Shown one piece after another: positions 49,399 through 58,807 of a DNA stretch of 64,000 bases (position 1 is its first letter; every line of letters starts with the position of its first letter). Under the pieces are notes generated by a model that was not told the DNA's origin, did no database searches, and saw only the letters and a program-made list of their open reading frames with translations. Source of the stretch: an uncultured Eubacteriales bacterium (GTDB lineage: Bacteria; Bacillota; Clostridia; Lachnospirales; Lachnospiraceae); NCBI GenBank assembly GCA_900542465.1, contig UQNS01000001.1, positions 62,001 to 126,000 of the forward strand, written 5' to 3'. The position numbers and the translations under genes were made by a program.

Positions 49399-49893
49399 TC
49401 ATTCATTGAGCATATGTTCGGTATAAAGTTCAAGACTATCTGAGATCCTGAGAAGACAATCATAAAAGACCTCTCTTTCCTCCCATGTAAGAGAGTTGCC
49501 ACCGCCTGTAACAGCTGACTCTATCCGTTTGCTGATATTTTCTGCGCAAACTATGCCTTTATGCGTAAGGCGGAGTTTATTTCTGTAATTTTTTCCTGCC
49601 GGCATTTCTCCGGCAACATAACCATGTTTTTCCATGTTGGAAATAGAACGTGAAACAGCAGCCTTATCTTCAGAACATTTAGCTGCCAGTTCTGTGATGG
49701 TAAGTCCTTCGGGATGGTTATGCAAAATAAAGATACACATCACAGCATTACCTTTTAAGCCCGGATATTCCTCCATTTCCAGTGCTTTTATTTTTTGTAC
49801 GTGATGGTGGATCTTAGCGATGGTGACTGTAAAGGTCTCAAATCTTTTTTTTGTGTCCATATTATCGTTATCGATTTTTTCTATTTTATCCAT
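49399..49893 (-). CDS. MarR-family transcriptional regulator
   Basis: A winged-helix protein of about 165 aa. GLTITELAAKCSEDKAAVSRSISNMEKHGYVAGEMPAGKNYRNKLRLTHKG is the DNA-binding segment, with the wing at GKNYRNK. The N-terminal helix (KKRFETFTVTIAKIHHHVQKI) carries a run of histidines, which could be a dimer or metal feature. The start is uncertain: ATGs at 49953, 49893 and 49860 are in frame, none has a clear ribosome-binding site, and I take 49893. It faces the thioesterase gene tail to tail. A role in fatty-acid or stress control is possible but unsupported. Confidence 0.72.
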   Translation of the reverse strand: MDKIEKIDNDNMDTKKRFETFTVTIAKIHHHVQKIKALEMEEYPGLKGNAVMCIFILHNHPEGLTITELAAKCSEDKAAVSRSISNMEKHGYVAGEMPAGKNYRNKLRLTHKGIVCAENISKRIESAVTGGGNSLTWEEREVFYDCLLRISDSLELYTEHMLNE

Positions 49894-49958
49894 AGTGAGA
49901 TTGTAATATAGTTTTGAAATCAATGGAAGACTGGCTGCCGTTATTTGGATCAAATAAA

Positions 49959-49995
49959 AAATATCCGCTAAGGATCTGAGCCTTAACGGATATTT
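49959..49995 (-). terminator. Terminator of the XRE regulator gene
   Basis: Read on the minus strand, AAATATCCGTTAAGG pairs with CCTTAGCGGATATTT (one unpaired position) and continues into TTTTATTTG. Confidence 0.72.
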
Positions 49996-50036
49996 AATAT
50001 ATATCAGGCATTCTGAATAAGACCTGAGAGGAATGC

Positions 50037-50366
50037 TTACTTTGTTTTTTCTTCTGGAAGCCAGATACGAAGTGTGGCAATAAGATGCTCTTTCTCTGTA
50101 TTGCTCATACGGGAAACGAGCTGCATTATTTCATTATCAAGAGCTGTCTTCTGGTAGCTCTTATCTACTGAACCTGCAAGGTAGTCAAGTGAAACACCTG
50201 TAAGATCTGCATAATACGCAAGCATACGAAGTGTCATAAGATTTCTGCCGTTTTCTACATTGGAGATGTAACCGGGTGTTACATCCAGTGCTTTAGCAAC
50301 ATCTTCCTGTGTAAGACCATGAGCTATACGAAGTTTCTTTACCTTTGTACCTAAATTATTATCCAT
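50037..50366 (-). CDS. XRE-family helix-turn-helix regulator
   Basis: A 109-aa protein with a lambda-repressor-type HTH in residues 6-62: VKKLRIAHGLTQEDVAKALDVTPGYISNVENGRNLMTLRMLAYYADLTGVSLDYLA. A helical tail (about 70-109; TALDNEIMQLVSRMSNTEKEHLIATLRIWL) probably dimerises. It lacks a peptidase or metal domain, so its signal is unknown. It lies 65 bp downstream of typA on the same strand and may be read through from it or from its own promoter. A terminator follows it. Confidence 0.85.
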   Translation of the reverse strand: MDNNLGTKVKKLRIAHGLTQEDVAKALDVTPGYISNVENGRNLMTLRMLAYYADLTGVSLDYLAGSVDKSYQKTALDNEIMQLVSRMSNTEKEHLIATLRIWLPEEKTK

Positions 50367-50431
50367 TTTTTCCCTCCGAAAACTTAATTTTTTAAATATT
50401 TTTTCTGAATTTCAATGTGAGATAGTATCGA

Positions 50432-52261
50432 TCATTTCTTGTTTGCTCTGTACCTTGCCGTTGAGTCCAGTATTTTTTTACGAAGACGCAGGTGCTCGGG
50501 AGTGATCTCTAAAAGTTCATCCGTATCGATGTAATCGAGCGCCTGTTCAAGACTGAGGACCTTTGGAGGAACGAGTCTTAAAGCTTCGTCAGCATTAGAA
50601 GCACGAGTATTAGTCAAATGTTTGGTCTTGCATACATTTACTTCAATATCTTCTGTACGAGGATTTTCCCCAATGATCATACCAGCGTACACTTCCTCGC
50701 CTGGAGTGATAAACAACGTACCACGATCCTGAGCATTGAATAAGCCGTAGGCAACAGCGATACCGTTCTCATAAGCAATAAGAGAACCATTTTTTCTGTA
50801 TGAAATGTCGCCTTTGTATTCAGCATATCCATCAAATGATGTATTGAGAATACCGTTTCCCCTTGTTTCTGTCATGAATTGGCCTCTGTAACCGATAAGC
50901 CCGCGTGACGGTATAGAGAACTGGAGACGTGTTGAACCGCCGTTAAGCGGTGTCATGCCAAGAAGCTCACCTTTCCTCTGGCTGAGTGATTGAATAACAG
51001 CGCCGCTGTATTCCTCAGGAACATCTATGAAAGCTGATTCCATAGGCTCCTGTTTTTTACCGTTTTCATCAGTTCTGTAAAGGACCTCGGCTTTACTTAC
51101 AGCGAATTCATAGCCCTCCCGGCGCATATTCTCGATAAGGACTGAGAGATGTAATTCACCTCTTCCGGAAACCTTGAAAGAATTTTCTACTCCCGGAGTT
51201 TCTTCAACGCGGAGGCTGACGTCAGTGTTAAGTTCTCTGAAAAGCCGGTCTCTCAAATGGCGTGATGTAACGAACTTACCTTCTCTGCCTGCGAGAGGAG
51301 AGTTGTTTACCATGAAATCCATGGAGATCGTCGGTTCTGAGATCTTCTGGAATGGAAGAGGATCAGGAGCACCTACATCACAGATAGTATCACCGATCTT
51401 AAGATCTGCTATACCCGATACAGCTACGATATCGCCGAAAGAAGCTTCATTAGTATCGACCTTGTTGAGGCCGTCAAAAGTGTAAAGCTTGGTGATCCTT
51501 ACGCGTTTATTAACGCTTTCGTCATGCTGGTTCACGATCGTAACTTCCTGGTTCATTTTAAGTGAACCATTTTCTATTTTTCCGATGCCGATACGGCCGG
51601 TAAATTCATTATAATCGATAGTGGAAATGAGCATCTGAGCAGGTGCGTCAGGGTCTCCCTCAGGAGCCGGTATATTTTCGATGATACTTTCAAATAAAGG
51701 AGTGAGATCCTTGTGTTCATCATTCAGGTCATTGACTGCGAATCCTGACTTGGCAGAAGCAAAGAGGAAAGGACAATCAAGCTGGTCTTCATTTGCATTA
51801 AGATCAATGAAAAGTTCAAGAATTTCATCGATGACTTCCTGAGGTCTCGCATCAGGACGATCGATCTTATTAATACACACGATAACAGACAGATCAAGAT
51901 CAAGAGCTTTCTGCAGGACGAATTTTGTCTGAGGCATAACGCCCTCGAAAGCGTCCACGATAAGAACGACTCCATTTACCATTTTCAGGACACGTTCAAC
52001 TTCTCCGCCAAAGTCTGCATGTCCGGGAGTGTCAATAATATTTATCTTTACATCATTGTAAAGAATGGCAGTGTTTTTTGCGAGAATCGTAATACCACGT
52101 TCTCGTTCAATGTCATTAGAATCCATTACTCTGTCAGCAACGTCCTGGTTCTCACGGAAGGTACCGCTTTGTTTCAGAAGCTGATCTACCATAGTAGTCT
52201 TGCCGTGATCTACGTGGGCTATGATAGCAATGTTTCTAATGTCTTCGCGTTTAGTAAGCAT
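50432..52261 (-). CDS. typA: Ribosome-associated GTPase TypA/BipA
   Basis: A 609-aa translational GTPase. G1 is AHVDHGKTT near residue 15, followed by the switch region RERGITILAKNTA, G3 DTPGHADFGGEVER and G4 NKIDRPDA. The middle has the EF-G-like domains (FTGRIGIGKIENGSLKMNQEV and GRGELHLSVLIENMRREGYEFAVSKAEVLYR) and the C-terminal TypA-specific domain (GEEVYAGMIIGENPRTEDIEVNVCKTKHLTNTRAS). Length and all motifs are normal. TypA helps ribosome assembly at low temperature or under stress. The window shows no unusual features in it. Confidence 0.96.
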   Translation of the reverse strand: MLTKREDIRNIAIIAHVDHGKTTMVDQLLKQSGTFRENQDVADRVMDSNDIERERGITILAKNTAILYNDVKINIIDTPGHADFGGEVERVLKMVNGVVLIVDAFEGVMPQTKFVLQKALDLDLSVIVCINKIDRPDARPQEVIDEILELFIDLNANEDQLDCPFLFASAKSGFAVNDLNDEHKDLTPLFESIIENIPAPEGDPDAPAQMLISTIDYNEFTGRIGIGKIENGSLKMNQEVTIVNQHDESVNKRVRITKLYTFDGLNKVDTNEASFGDIVAVSGIADLKIGDTICDVGAPDPLPFQKISEPTISMDFMVNNSPLAGREGKFVTSRHLRDRLFRELNTDVSLRVEETPGVENSFKVSGRGELHLSVLIENMRREGYEFAVSKAEVLYRTDENGKKQEPMESAFIDVPEEYSGAVIQSLSQRKGELLGMTPLNGGSTRLQFSIPSRGLIGYRGQFMTETRGNGILNTSFDGYAEYKGDISYRKNGSLIAYENGIAVAYGLFNAQDRGTLFITPGEEVYAGMIIGENPRTEDIEVNVCKTKHLTNTRASNADEALRLVPPKVLSLEQALDYIDTDELLEITPEHLRLRKKILDSTARYRANKK

Positions 52262-52478
52262 TCTGTCTAACTATACCCTTTCTATATTTTTTTAATTTTA
52301 TCTATTTAGACAATACTATCATTTTACCATATATTTTTATTAAATCAATAGAATCAGTTTATATGGACCGGTTATGCGTTTATTCAGATTTTTAACAAGT
52401 GTCGTCAATTGATAAAAGCCCCTTAGATGGATCTAAGGGGCTTTTACTGTATATATTTAAGGAAATTTTTATATCCTG
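52262..52478. other. Non-coding gap upstream of typA
   Basis: About 217 bp, A+T-rich. It probably holds the typA promoter on its left side (minus strand). Its right half contains the aldehyde dehydrogenase terminator at 52414-52445. No other structure was recognised. Confidence 0.5.
52414..52445 (-). terminator. Terminator of the aldehyde dehydrogenase gene
   Basis: AAAAGCCCCTTAGAT pairs with ATCTAAGGGGCTTTT, a perfect stem with a GG-type tetraloop region, read on the minus strand after the stop at 52479. Confidence 0.85.
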
Positions 52479-53963
52479 TTATTTTTCAGGGTAAAAACCT
52501 GAAGGAGCATCAGACAGGTTGATCATGATGTTTTTCATTTGCGTATAATGATTTAGAACTTCCTTATGTGTCTCACGTCCTATGCCTGATTTTTTATATC
52601 CGCCAAATGGAGAACCTGCAGGTATCTGATTATATGTATTTACCCACATACGTCCTGTCTCTATAGCCCGGGCAACTCTGAGAGCCTTGCTTATATTTCT
52701 GGTCCATACACCGCCGCCAAGACCATATTCTGACTGATTAGCTAATTCGATAACTTCGTCCTCTGTCTTAAACTTTATAACCACTGCAACGGGCCCGAAG
52801 ATCTCTTCCTGTGCAACACGCATGCTGTTGTTGGCGTTGCCGATAAGAGTCGGCTTAATAAAGCAGCCCCTAGCATTTTCACCGTCCTCGTACTTAGAAC
52901 CGCCGGCAAGAATAACAGCACCTTCATCCTCAGCTATCTTAATATATGAAAGGATCTTTTCAACCTGACGGTTATCGATCTGAGCACCCATCTGAGTAGC
53001 CGGATCAAGAGGGTCACCTACGTTTACCTTGCCAAACTGGTCAGCAAGCCTTGAAACGAATTCGTCATATATACCTTCCTGAACGAAGATACGGCTTCCT
53101 GCACAGCACACCTGACCCTGATTGAAGAGGATGCCAAGCTGAGCGCCATCAATAGCCTGATCGATATCACAGTCATCAAAGAAGATGTTTGCTGATTTTC
53201 CGCCAAGCTCAAGAGTTGCAGGAATAAGTTTTTCTGCAGCGGCTTTGGCAACACTGAGGCCGACCTCGGTGGAACCGGTAAAAGCAAGCTTTCTGAAGCC
53301 TTCATGGTCGAGTATGTACTGACCTGACTTGGAGCCTTTACCTGAGATCAGGTTGACAACACCGGCAGGAAGCAGATCCTGAATAAGCTCGAGGAAGACA
53401 CACATGCTGAGAGGGGTCGTTGATGATGTTTTGAATACGATGCAGTTGCCGGCTGCAAGCGCAGGAGCCAGTTTCCATGCAGCCATGAGGAATGGGAAGT
53501 TCCATGGAACAATCTGTCCCACGACACCAATAGGCTCTCTGAGGATAACACTCAGGAGACCTCCGTCAAGAACCTCGGCATTGCCATCCTGTACCCTGAA
53601 AGCACCGGCAAAGTAACGAAAATGGTCTGCGGCTAAAGGAACATCAACAGAAGAGGTCTCACGGATAGGTTTACCATTATCCATTGATTCTACCTGAGCA
53701 AGAAGATCAGCATTGGCATCGATCCTGTCAGCGATATCAAGTAAGATCTTTTGTCTCTTTGAAGGCTCTACGTTTTTCCATTCCTTGAATGCTTCCCACG
53801 CAGCATCGACAGCCTTGTCAACGTCTTCCTTAGTTGCTTCAGCGACTTCGGCAAGAACTTCACCGTTAGCAGGGTTGTATGTTTTAAAGTAAACTCCGTC
53901 AGATGAAGGTACCCACTGACCATCTATAAATAAATTGTATTTTTCTTTTAATTTAACACTCAT
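52479..53963 (-). CDS. NAD(P)-dependent aldehyde dehydrogenase
   Basis: A 494-aa enzyme of the classical ALDH superfamily that oxidises aldehydes to acids. PWNFPFLMAAWKLAPALAAGN, FTGSTEVG (Rossmann-type), LELGGKSANIFFDD with the general-base glutamate, and FNQGQVCCAGSRIFV with two adjacent cysteines (the second is the catalytic nucleophile) are all present. The C-terminal EEIFGPV and PFGGYKKSGIGRE motifs are also there. It is transcribed divergently from a MocR regulator across 144 bp with repeated GGTTCT/AGAACC words, implying control by that regulator. Substrate unknown. Confidence 0.93.
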   Translation of the reverse strand: MSVKLKEKYNLFIDGQWVPSSDGVYFKTYNPANGEVLAEVAEATKEDVDKAVDAAWEAFKEWKNVEPSKRQKILLDIADRIDANADLLAQVESMDNGKPIRETSSVDVPLAADHFRYFAGAFRVQDGNAEVLDGGLLSVILREPIGVVGQIVPWNFPFLMAAWKLAPALAAGNCIVFKTSSTTPLSMCVFLELIQDLLPAGVVNLISGKGSKSGQYILDHEGFRKLAFTGSTEVGLSVAKAAAEKLIPATLELGGKSANIFFDDCDIDQAIDGAQLGILFNQGQVCCAGSRIFVQEGIYDEFVSRLADQFGKVNVGDPLDPATQMGAQIDNRQVEKILSYIKIAEDEGAVILAGGSKYEDGENARGCFIKPTLIGNANNSMRVAQEEIFGPVAVVIKFKTEDEVIELANQSEYGLGGGVWTRNISKALRVARAIETGRMWVNTYNQIPAGSPFGGYKKSGIGRETHKEVLNHYTQMKNIMINLSDAPSGFYPEK

Positions 53964-54001
53964 TGTTTTGTTTCCGCCTTTCTTGCTTTAAATATGGTGC
54001 T

Positions 54002-54074
54002 AGTATAGAATACATATGGTTCTGTCAGAAGAACCAATAAAATACTATATTTAGGAACCAGATTAGTGTATACT
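54002..54074. promoter_or_regulatory. Divergent promoter/operator between aldehyde dehydrogenase and MocR genes
   Basis: TGGTTCT (54017-54023) and AGAACCA (54030-54036) form an inverted repeat, and a third copy GGAACCA lies at 54054-54060, about 24 bp from the second. TATACT words occur at 54069-54074 (+) and, on the minus strand, at 54002-54007. The repeats overlap the likely -35 region of the dehydrogenase gene. Triplet half-sites are usual for MocR regulators. Confidence 0.6.
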
Positions 54075-54107
54075 AACCATTGATATTAAGAACAAAGAGG
54101 CAGAAAA

Positions 54108-55511
54108 TTGATTACATACGACCTGGAAAAGCGTGGGAATGATCCCATTTATGTATATTTGTATAAAAGAGTAAGAGATGACATCCTGTCGGGCGTAATT
54201 GAACCAAATGAGAAATTACCATCAAAACGCGCATTTGCCAATAATCTGAATGTTGGAGTGAATACAGTGGCAAATGCATATGATCAGCTGGTTTCAGAGG
54301 GTTATATATACTCGTCGGAGAAAAAGGGATATTATGCCACCGATATGAGAAAATTTGGTGATATCCATATCAATACAAAGGCGCCGGAGCCTATACAGGA
54401 GGAAGAAGACCCTGAGTATTTCATGGACTTCAGAGCAAACAGGATAAATCTGAAGAATTTCCCCATATCTATATGGAACAGGTGTATGAGGAAGGTCGCA
54501 TTGGATGGCGGTGATAAATTATATAAGACCGTGCCGTACAATGGGGTTCCGGAGCTTCGAAATGCCATTTCGTCATATCTTTATAAAAACAGAGGCATGA
54601 GCGTCGATCCAAGAAGGATAATAATAGGTGCGGGAACGGAATATCTGTACAGGCGTCTTTTTGAGCTTTTTAAAAAAGGTGTTACTTTCGGGATAGAAGA
54701 CACCGGATTTAAAAAGCTAGCCGAACATGCAGATAAATATAATGCAAATGCGGTGGTGATAAGGACAGATAAAGAGGGAATGGATATTGAGGAGCTTGAC
54801 GCGACAGATGCTACGATCGCCTATGTATCACCATCCAACAGGTTCCCGACAGGACGTATAATGTCCATAAAGAAGAGACTGGAGCTTTTTGCCTGGGCAT
54901 ACAAGGATGACGGCAGGTTCATAGTAGAAGATGACTATGATTCTGAGTTCAGATATTCAGGAAGGATGATACTTCCTATGTACGCTGAAGACACCAGAGA
55001 TAAGGTCATATATATGAACACTTTCTCAAAGACCATGGTTCCTTCACTTAGAATAAGCTACATGGTACTGCCTGAAAGGCTGGTGGAAAAGTATAAGTCC
55101 GGTCAGGGTTTCTACTCTTGTACGGTCTCGAGCTTTGAGCAATATGCATTGGCAGAATTTATAAATTGCGGTGCATTTGACAGGCATATCAACAGAATGA
55201 GAAATTATTACAAAAAGAAGCGGGTTCAGATCTTAAATGAAATAGCAAGATCTGAGCTTATGAAGATCGCCAGCGTAGAGGAGCATAATGTGGGGACCCA
55301 CTTCCTTCTTAAAGTGGATACCAGAAAAAGTCATGAAGAGATCTATGAAGAAGGTATTAAAAGAGATCTGCATATATCTTTTTTTTCAGACTACAGTGTA
55401 AAAAATGTTGATGAAACAGGTACTGTTACCCTTGTAATAAATTATGCCGCTATCTCAGGGGATAAGATAGGGGAAGTGGTCAAGCGATTGACAGAAATAC
55501 TTGTTAACTGA
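54108..55511 (+). CDS. MocR-family regulator of the aldehyde dehydrogenase
   Basis: A 467-aa GntR-aminotransferase chimera. The N-terminal HTH is IYVYLYKRVRDDILSGVIEPNEKLPSKRAFANNLNVGVNTVANAYDQL; the C-terminal fold-type I domain has IVEDDYDSEFRYSG and the PLP lysine in NTFSKTMVPSLRISYMVLP. It is about 40% similar by eye to the regulator at 41920-43350, so the two are paralogues. The TTG start follows an AAGAGG site. It is divergent from the aldehyde dehydrogenase gene and probably controls it in response to PLP or an amino compound (inference). A terminator follows. Confidence 0.87.
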   Translation: MITYDLEKRGNDPIYVYLYKRVRDDILSGVIEPNEKLPSKRAFANNLNVGVNTVANAYDQLVSEGYIYSSEKKGYYATDMRKFGDIHINTKAPEPIQEEEDPEYFMDFRANRINLKNFPISIWNRCMRKVALDGGDKLYKTVPYNGVPELRNAISSYLYKNRGMSVDPRRIIIGAGTEYLYRRLFELFKKGVTFGIEDTGFKKLAEHADKYNANAVVIRTDKEGMDIEELDATDATIAYVSPSNRFPTGRIMSIKKRLELFAWAYKDDGRFIVEDDYDSEFRYSGRMILPMYAEDTRDKVIYMNTFSKTMVPSLRISYMVLPERLVEKYKSGQGFYSCTVSSFEQYALAEFINCGAFDRHINRMRNYYKKKRVQILNEIARSELMKIASVEEHNVGTHFLLKVDTRKSHEEIYEEGIKRDLHISFFSDYSVKNVDETGTVTLVINYAAISGDKIGEVVKRLTEILVN

Positions 55512-55534
55512 TAAAATCGAGCTAGCGTAAATTA

Positions 55535-55577
55535 AGGCCGTTTCTAACCTTACAGGACTATAGAACGGCTTTTTTGA
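55535..55577 (+). terminator. Rho-independent terminator after the MocR gene
   Basis: GCCGTTTCTA (one bulged T) pairs with TAGAACGGC, followed by TTTTTTG. Confidence 0.75.
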
Positions 55578-55610
55578 ATTTTTAGAATGTTTTTCGGAAG
55601 GCATACTTTT

Positions 55611-56708
55611 ATGAAAATTGTAGTGGATGCCAGAACACTGGGCTCTAAACCAAGCGGAATAGGAATGTACCTGTATGATTTTTTAGCTGCTTTGGGGAAA
55701 GATCCAAAATATCAGTGGGTATTAATAACAGATGTTGCTACCAGTGAATATATAATCAAATGCAAAAAGATGGGTATGAAAATCATATCCTACGGTAAGC
55801 CTGTTTCTCTCAGCAGGTCTGTTTTCTCATATTTTGATTTTATTCAGCGAAAGCTCAATGAGATCAAGCCGGATCTTTTCTGGGAGGTCAATGCGCTTAT
55901 GGCAAAACCGTTATCAGGCAATTTCAAGACGATGATCACCCTGCATGATATGTTTCCTATAACACATCCGGCGGAGGTCGGGCGTATCTACGGTCTGTAT
56001 TTCAAGTATTTTCTTATGAAGACGCTGAAAACTACGGATTATATATTATATAATTCTAAAGAGACAAGAAAAGAGACTGTAAAATGCTTCCCGGTCGTAA
56101 GGAACATACCAAGCCAGGTCTCCTATGTTATTGCCAACAGAGAACATCCGGTAAGCAGTGTGAGTGACGGCGGATATTTTCTGTATCTCGGAAATATGGA
56201 AAAAAGAAAGGGCGTTGATATACTGCTCAGGGCCTATGAAAGATACAGAAGCCTTGGAGGTGACAAGCCTCTTATTCTTGCGGGGAAAATGCAGGAGAGG
56301 GGTATTGATAAGATACTCCGGGATGTTATGAAGACTACCCCTGGGATAGAATACAGGAATTATGTCAGCAATGAAGAAAGAGACAGACTCTATGCCGGGT
56401 GTTCATGTTTTGTTTTTCCATCAATAGCGGAAGGCTTTGGTATGCCGGTCATCGAGGTGATGAAATATGGAAAGCCGATTATTGCATCCAATCTCTCTAT
56501 ATTTGATGAATTAGTCGGAGACTGTATAAACAGATTTTCGATCAGTGCCGGAAATAAGGGTATGATATATTCTCTTGCGCAGCAGTTGTTTGATTATGAC
56601 GAAGAAGTTGATTTTGGGGCTTATTCAGATGTTTTGTCAAAGTATTCTTCAGATGTGTTAAGTGCAAGGATGGAAGCATTTTTGGATAAAATTCAAGGAG
56701 ATCTGTAA
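55611..56708 (+). CDS. Glycosyltransferase family 4
   Basis: A 365-aa GT-B-fold retaining glycosyltransferase. It opens with VVDARTLGSKPSGIGMYLYDF, with the acceptor domain in the first half (HDMFPITHPAEVGRIYG). The donor domain begins at about residue 190 (LYLGNMEKRKGVDILLRAYERY) and has the family signature FVFPSIAEGFGMPVIEVMKYGKPIIAS, with the two catalytic glutamates. The start is the ATG at 55611; an in-frame ATG at 55587 lacks a ribosome-binding site. It begins a polysaccharide locus and overlaps the next gene by one base. The sugar is not predictable. Confidence 0.88.
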   Translation: MKIVVDARTLGSKPSGIGMYLYDFLAALGKDPKYQWVLITDVATSEYIIKCKKMGMKIISYGKPVSLSRSVFSYFDFIQRKLNEIKPDLFWEVNALMAKPLSGNFKTMITLHDMFPITHPAEVGRIYGLYFKYFLMKTLKTTDYILYNSKETRKETVKCFPVVRNIPSQVSYVIANREHPVSSVSDGGYFLYLGNMEKRKGVDILLRAYERYRSLGGDKPLILAGKMQERGIDKILRDVMKTTPGIEYRNYVSNEERDRLYAGCSCFVFPSIAEGFGMPVIEVMKYGKPIIASNLSIFDELVGDCINRFSISAGNKGMIYSLAQQLFDYDEEVDFGAYSDVLSKYSSDVLSARMEAFLDKIQGDL

Positions 56709-57976
56709 TGGAATTAGGTAGTTTAACAACTAAGGTGGGGACTCGTTTTAAGCCATTTATAAAGAAGGTGCTGCCTAAGTGCCTGATCGAAAAAGCACAG
56801 AAACTTTCTACTGACCTTGCGGTCAGAAGCTTTAAAAGGGCAAATATTGCGGCCTTTAAAAAAGATAGATGGAGAACAGGCATCAATCTTATAGGCGATA
56901 TAAATGCAAGTGATGGTCTCAGTCAGAGTATGCGTCTTATTGAAAGCGTCATGACGAAATGCCGGATCCCGCACAGAGTTCATGAATACAGCATTGCACC
57001 GGAGGCCGAGGTGAAGACACGCTTCACCGGAAAAACGACGGGGGGCTATCCTTATGGAGTAAATGTATTCCATATAAATACTGCAGATTTTCCATATGGA
57101 TATAATGATCTGGGGGCGAAGGCGTGGAACGGACATTACAATATAGGATACTGGGCATGGGAATTGCAAGAGATCCCCGAAGACTGGGTCAGATATATAG
57201 ATATGGTCGATGAGATATGGACCCCGTCAGAGTTTGCCTCAGAGACCTTCAGAAGGTATACATCAAAACCGGTAATAACTGTACCGCATAGCGTAGATGT
57301 TACATTTGATGAAAATATAGACAGAGGTTACTTCGGCCTGCCTGAGGATAAATTCCTTTTCCTTATGATGTATGCATCAGCTTCTATTTCGCAGAGGAAA
57401 AATCCTATGGCTGTGATCAGGGCTTTTAAGAAGGCTTTCAAACCTGGAAGAGAAGATGTGGGACTTGTGATCAAGGTGCTTCCGTCAGATGGATATGATG
57501 AAGACATCGCGGCTATCAGGAGAGCAGTCGAGGGTTATGACAATATCTATCTGGTGATCGAAAACCTTACCAGGCTTGAGGTAAACTCTCTTATGAATGT
57601 GGTGGATTCATATGTTTCCCTCCACAGGGCAGAAGGATTTGGCCTTCCTCTCGCCGAGTCGATGCTGCTGGGTAAACCGACTGTTGCAACCGACTGGTCA
57701 GGCAATCTTGAATTTATGACGCCGGAAACAGCTTGCCTGGTGGATTATGACCTGGTCGAACTCAAGAAAGACATTCCGCCATTTAAAAAAGGATTCCATT
57801 GGGCTGATCCCAAGGTGAATGATGCAGCCAGATGTATGAAAAAATTGCTTGAAGACAAGCAGTTTTATGATACAATAAGCGATAATGCGAAGAAATATGT
57901 TAGTGAAAGGTTGAGCCAGGATGCTGTTGGTGCAATAGTTGCCGGCCGTCTGAAAGATATATATTCCAGACACTGA
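56708..57976 (+). CDS. Glycosyltransferase family 4 (second in locus)
   Basis: A 422-aa glycosyltransferase coupled to the preceding gene (TAATG). NLIGDINASDGLSQSMRLIESVM opens the N-terminal domain, and YNIGYWAWELQEIPEDWVRYIDMVDEIWTPSEFASETFRRYTSKPVITVPH is a hallmark of a group of surface-polysaccharide GT4 enzymes. The donor domain has NPMAVIRAFKKAF and YVSLHRAEGFGLPLAESMLLGKPTVATDWSGN. It lies before the ABC export genes and probably elongates the exported polymer. Exact sugar unknown. Confidence 0.87.
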   Translation: MELGSLTTKVGTRFKPFIKKVLPKCLIEKAQKLSTDLAVRSFKRANIAAFKKDRWRTGINLIGDINASDGLSQSMRLIESVMTKCRIPHRVHEYSIAPEAEVKTRFTGKTTGGYPYGVNVFHINTADFPYGYNDLGAKAWNGHYNIGYWAWELQEIPEDWVRYIDMVDEIWTPSEFASETFRRYTSKPVITVPHSVDVTFDENIDRGYFGLPEDKFLFLMMYASASISQRKNPMAVIRAFKKAFKPGREDVGLVIKVLPSDGYDEDIAAIRRAVEGYDNIYLVIENLTRLEVNSLMNVVDSYVSLHRAEGFGLPLAESMLLGKPTVATDWSGNLEFMTPETACLVDYDLVELKKDIPPFKKGFHWADPKVNDAARCMKKLLEDKQFYDTISDNAKKYVSERLSQDAVGAIVAGRLKDIYSRH

Positions 57977-58013
57977 TAACATTGAACAACAACATACAGC
58001 AAATGGAAAACAA

Positions 58014-58784
58014 ATGTTGAAAGAAATTTATGATTACCGAGAGATGATCTTCAGTCTCGTAAAAAAAGATCTGAGAGGCCGGTATAAAGGCTCTATCCTC
58101 GGATTTATGTGGACTTTTATAAATCCGCTCCTCCAATTGGTTATTTATACTCTGGTCTTCTCGATCATTATGAGAGCCGGATATGAGCAGTATTACCTGT
58201 TCCTCTTTGTGGCGCTCATTCCGTGGCTGTTTTTCCAGTCATGCGTACAGGATGGATCGACCAGCATCCTCAGAGAAAAGGATATGGTAAAGAAGATATA
58301 TTTTCCAAGGGCAGTCATGCCTATAGCAACTGTTACCAGCGGATTTATAAATATGCTGCTTACCTTTATCGTTATATTTGTTGTGCTTATCGTTTCAGGA
58401 AGAGGGGTAAATCCAATAGCTTTGCTGGCGCTGCCTATAGTAATGGCGGTACAGTATATTCTCTGTCTTGGAATTGCGCTTATAGTATCGGCACTTACAG
58501 TTTACTTCAGAGATCTTCAGTATATTCTTGGAATTTTAACGATGGGCTTACAGTATGTTTCGCCTGTAATGTATGAGATAAATATAGTGCCTGACAGATT
58601 CAAGTTTATTTTTGGACTTAATCCGATGACCCCTATACTTAATATTTACAGACAGATTCTTTACTACAAGCAATTTCCGAATCTAATGACACTTATCTAT
58701 GCGCTTTGCTTTGGCGTGGGATCAGTAATTATCGGTTTTGCAGTATTTAATAAACTTCAGAAGGGATTTGCGGAAAACTTCTGA
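58014..58784 (+). CDS. Polysaccharide ABC exporter permease (Wzm-like)
   Basis: A 256-aa membrane protein with six helices of the ABC-2 type. The amphipathic N-terminus EMIFSLVKKDLRGRYKGSILGFMWTFINPLLQLVIYTLVF is the family hallmark. PWLFFQSCVQDGSTSILREKDMVKKIYFPRAVMPIATV and SPVMYEINIVPDRFKFIFGLNPMTPILNIYRQILYY follow. It pairs with the Wzt-like ATPase encoded 24 bp downstream. Such pairs export O-antigen, teichoic acid or other lipid-linked glycans; in a Gram-positive cell a wall polysaccharide is expected. Export here would be polymerisation-independent (ABC pathway). Confidence 0.9.
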   Translation: MLKEIYDYREMIFSLVKKDLRGRYKGSILGFMWTFINPLLQLVIYTLVFSIIMRAGYEQYYLFLFVALIPWLFFQSCVQDGSTSILREKDMVKKIYFPRAVMPIATVTSGFINMLLTFIVIFVVLIVSGRGVNPIALLALPIVMAVQYILCLGIALIVSALTVYFRDLQYILGILTMGLQYVSPVMYEINIVPDRFKFIFGLNPMTPILNIYRQILYYKQFPNLMTLIYALCFGVGSVIIGFAVFNKLQKGFAENF

Positions 58785-58807
58785 TGCATAAATTATAGGA
58801 GTTACTT

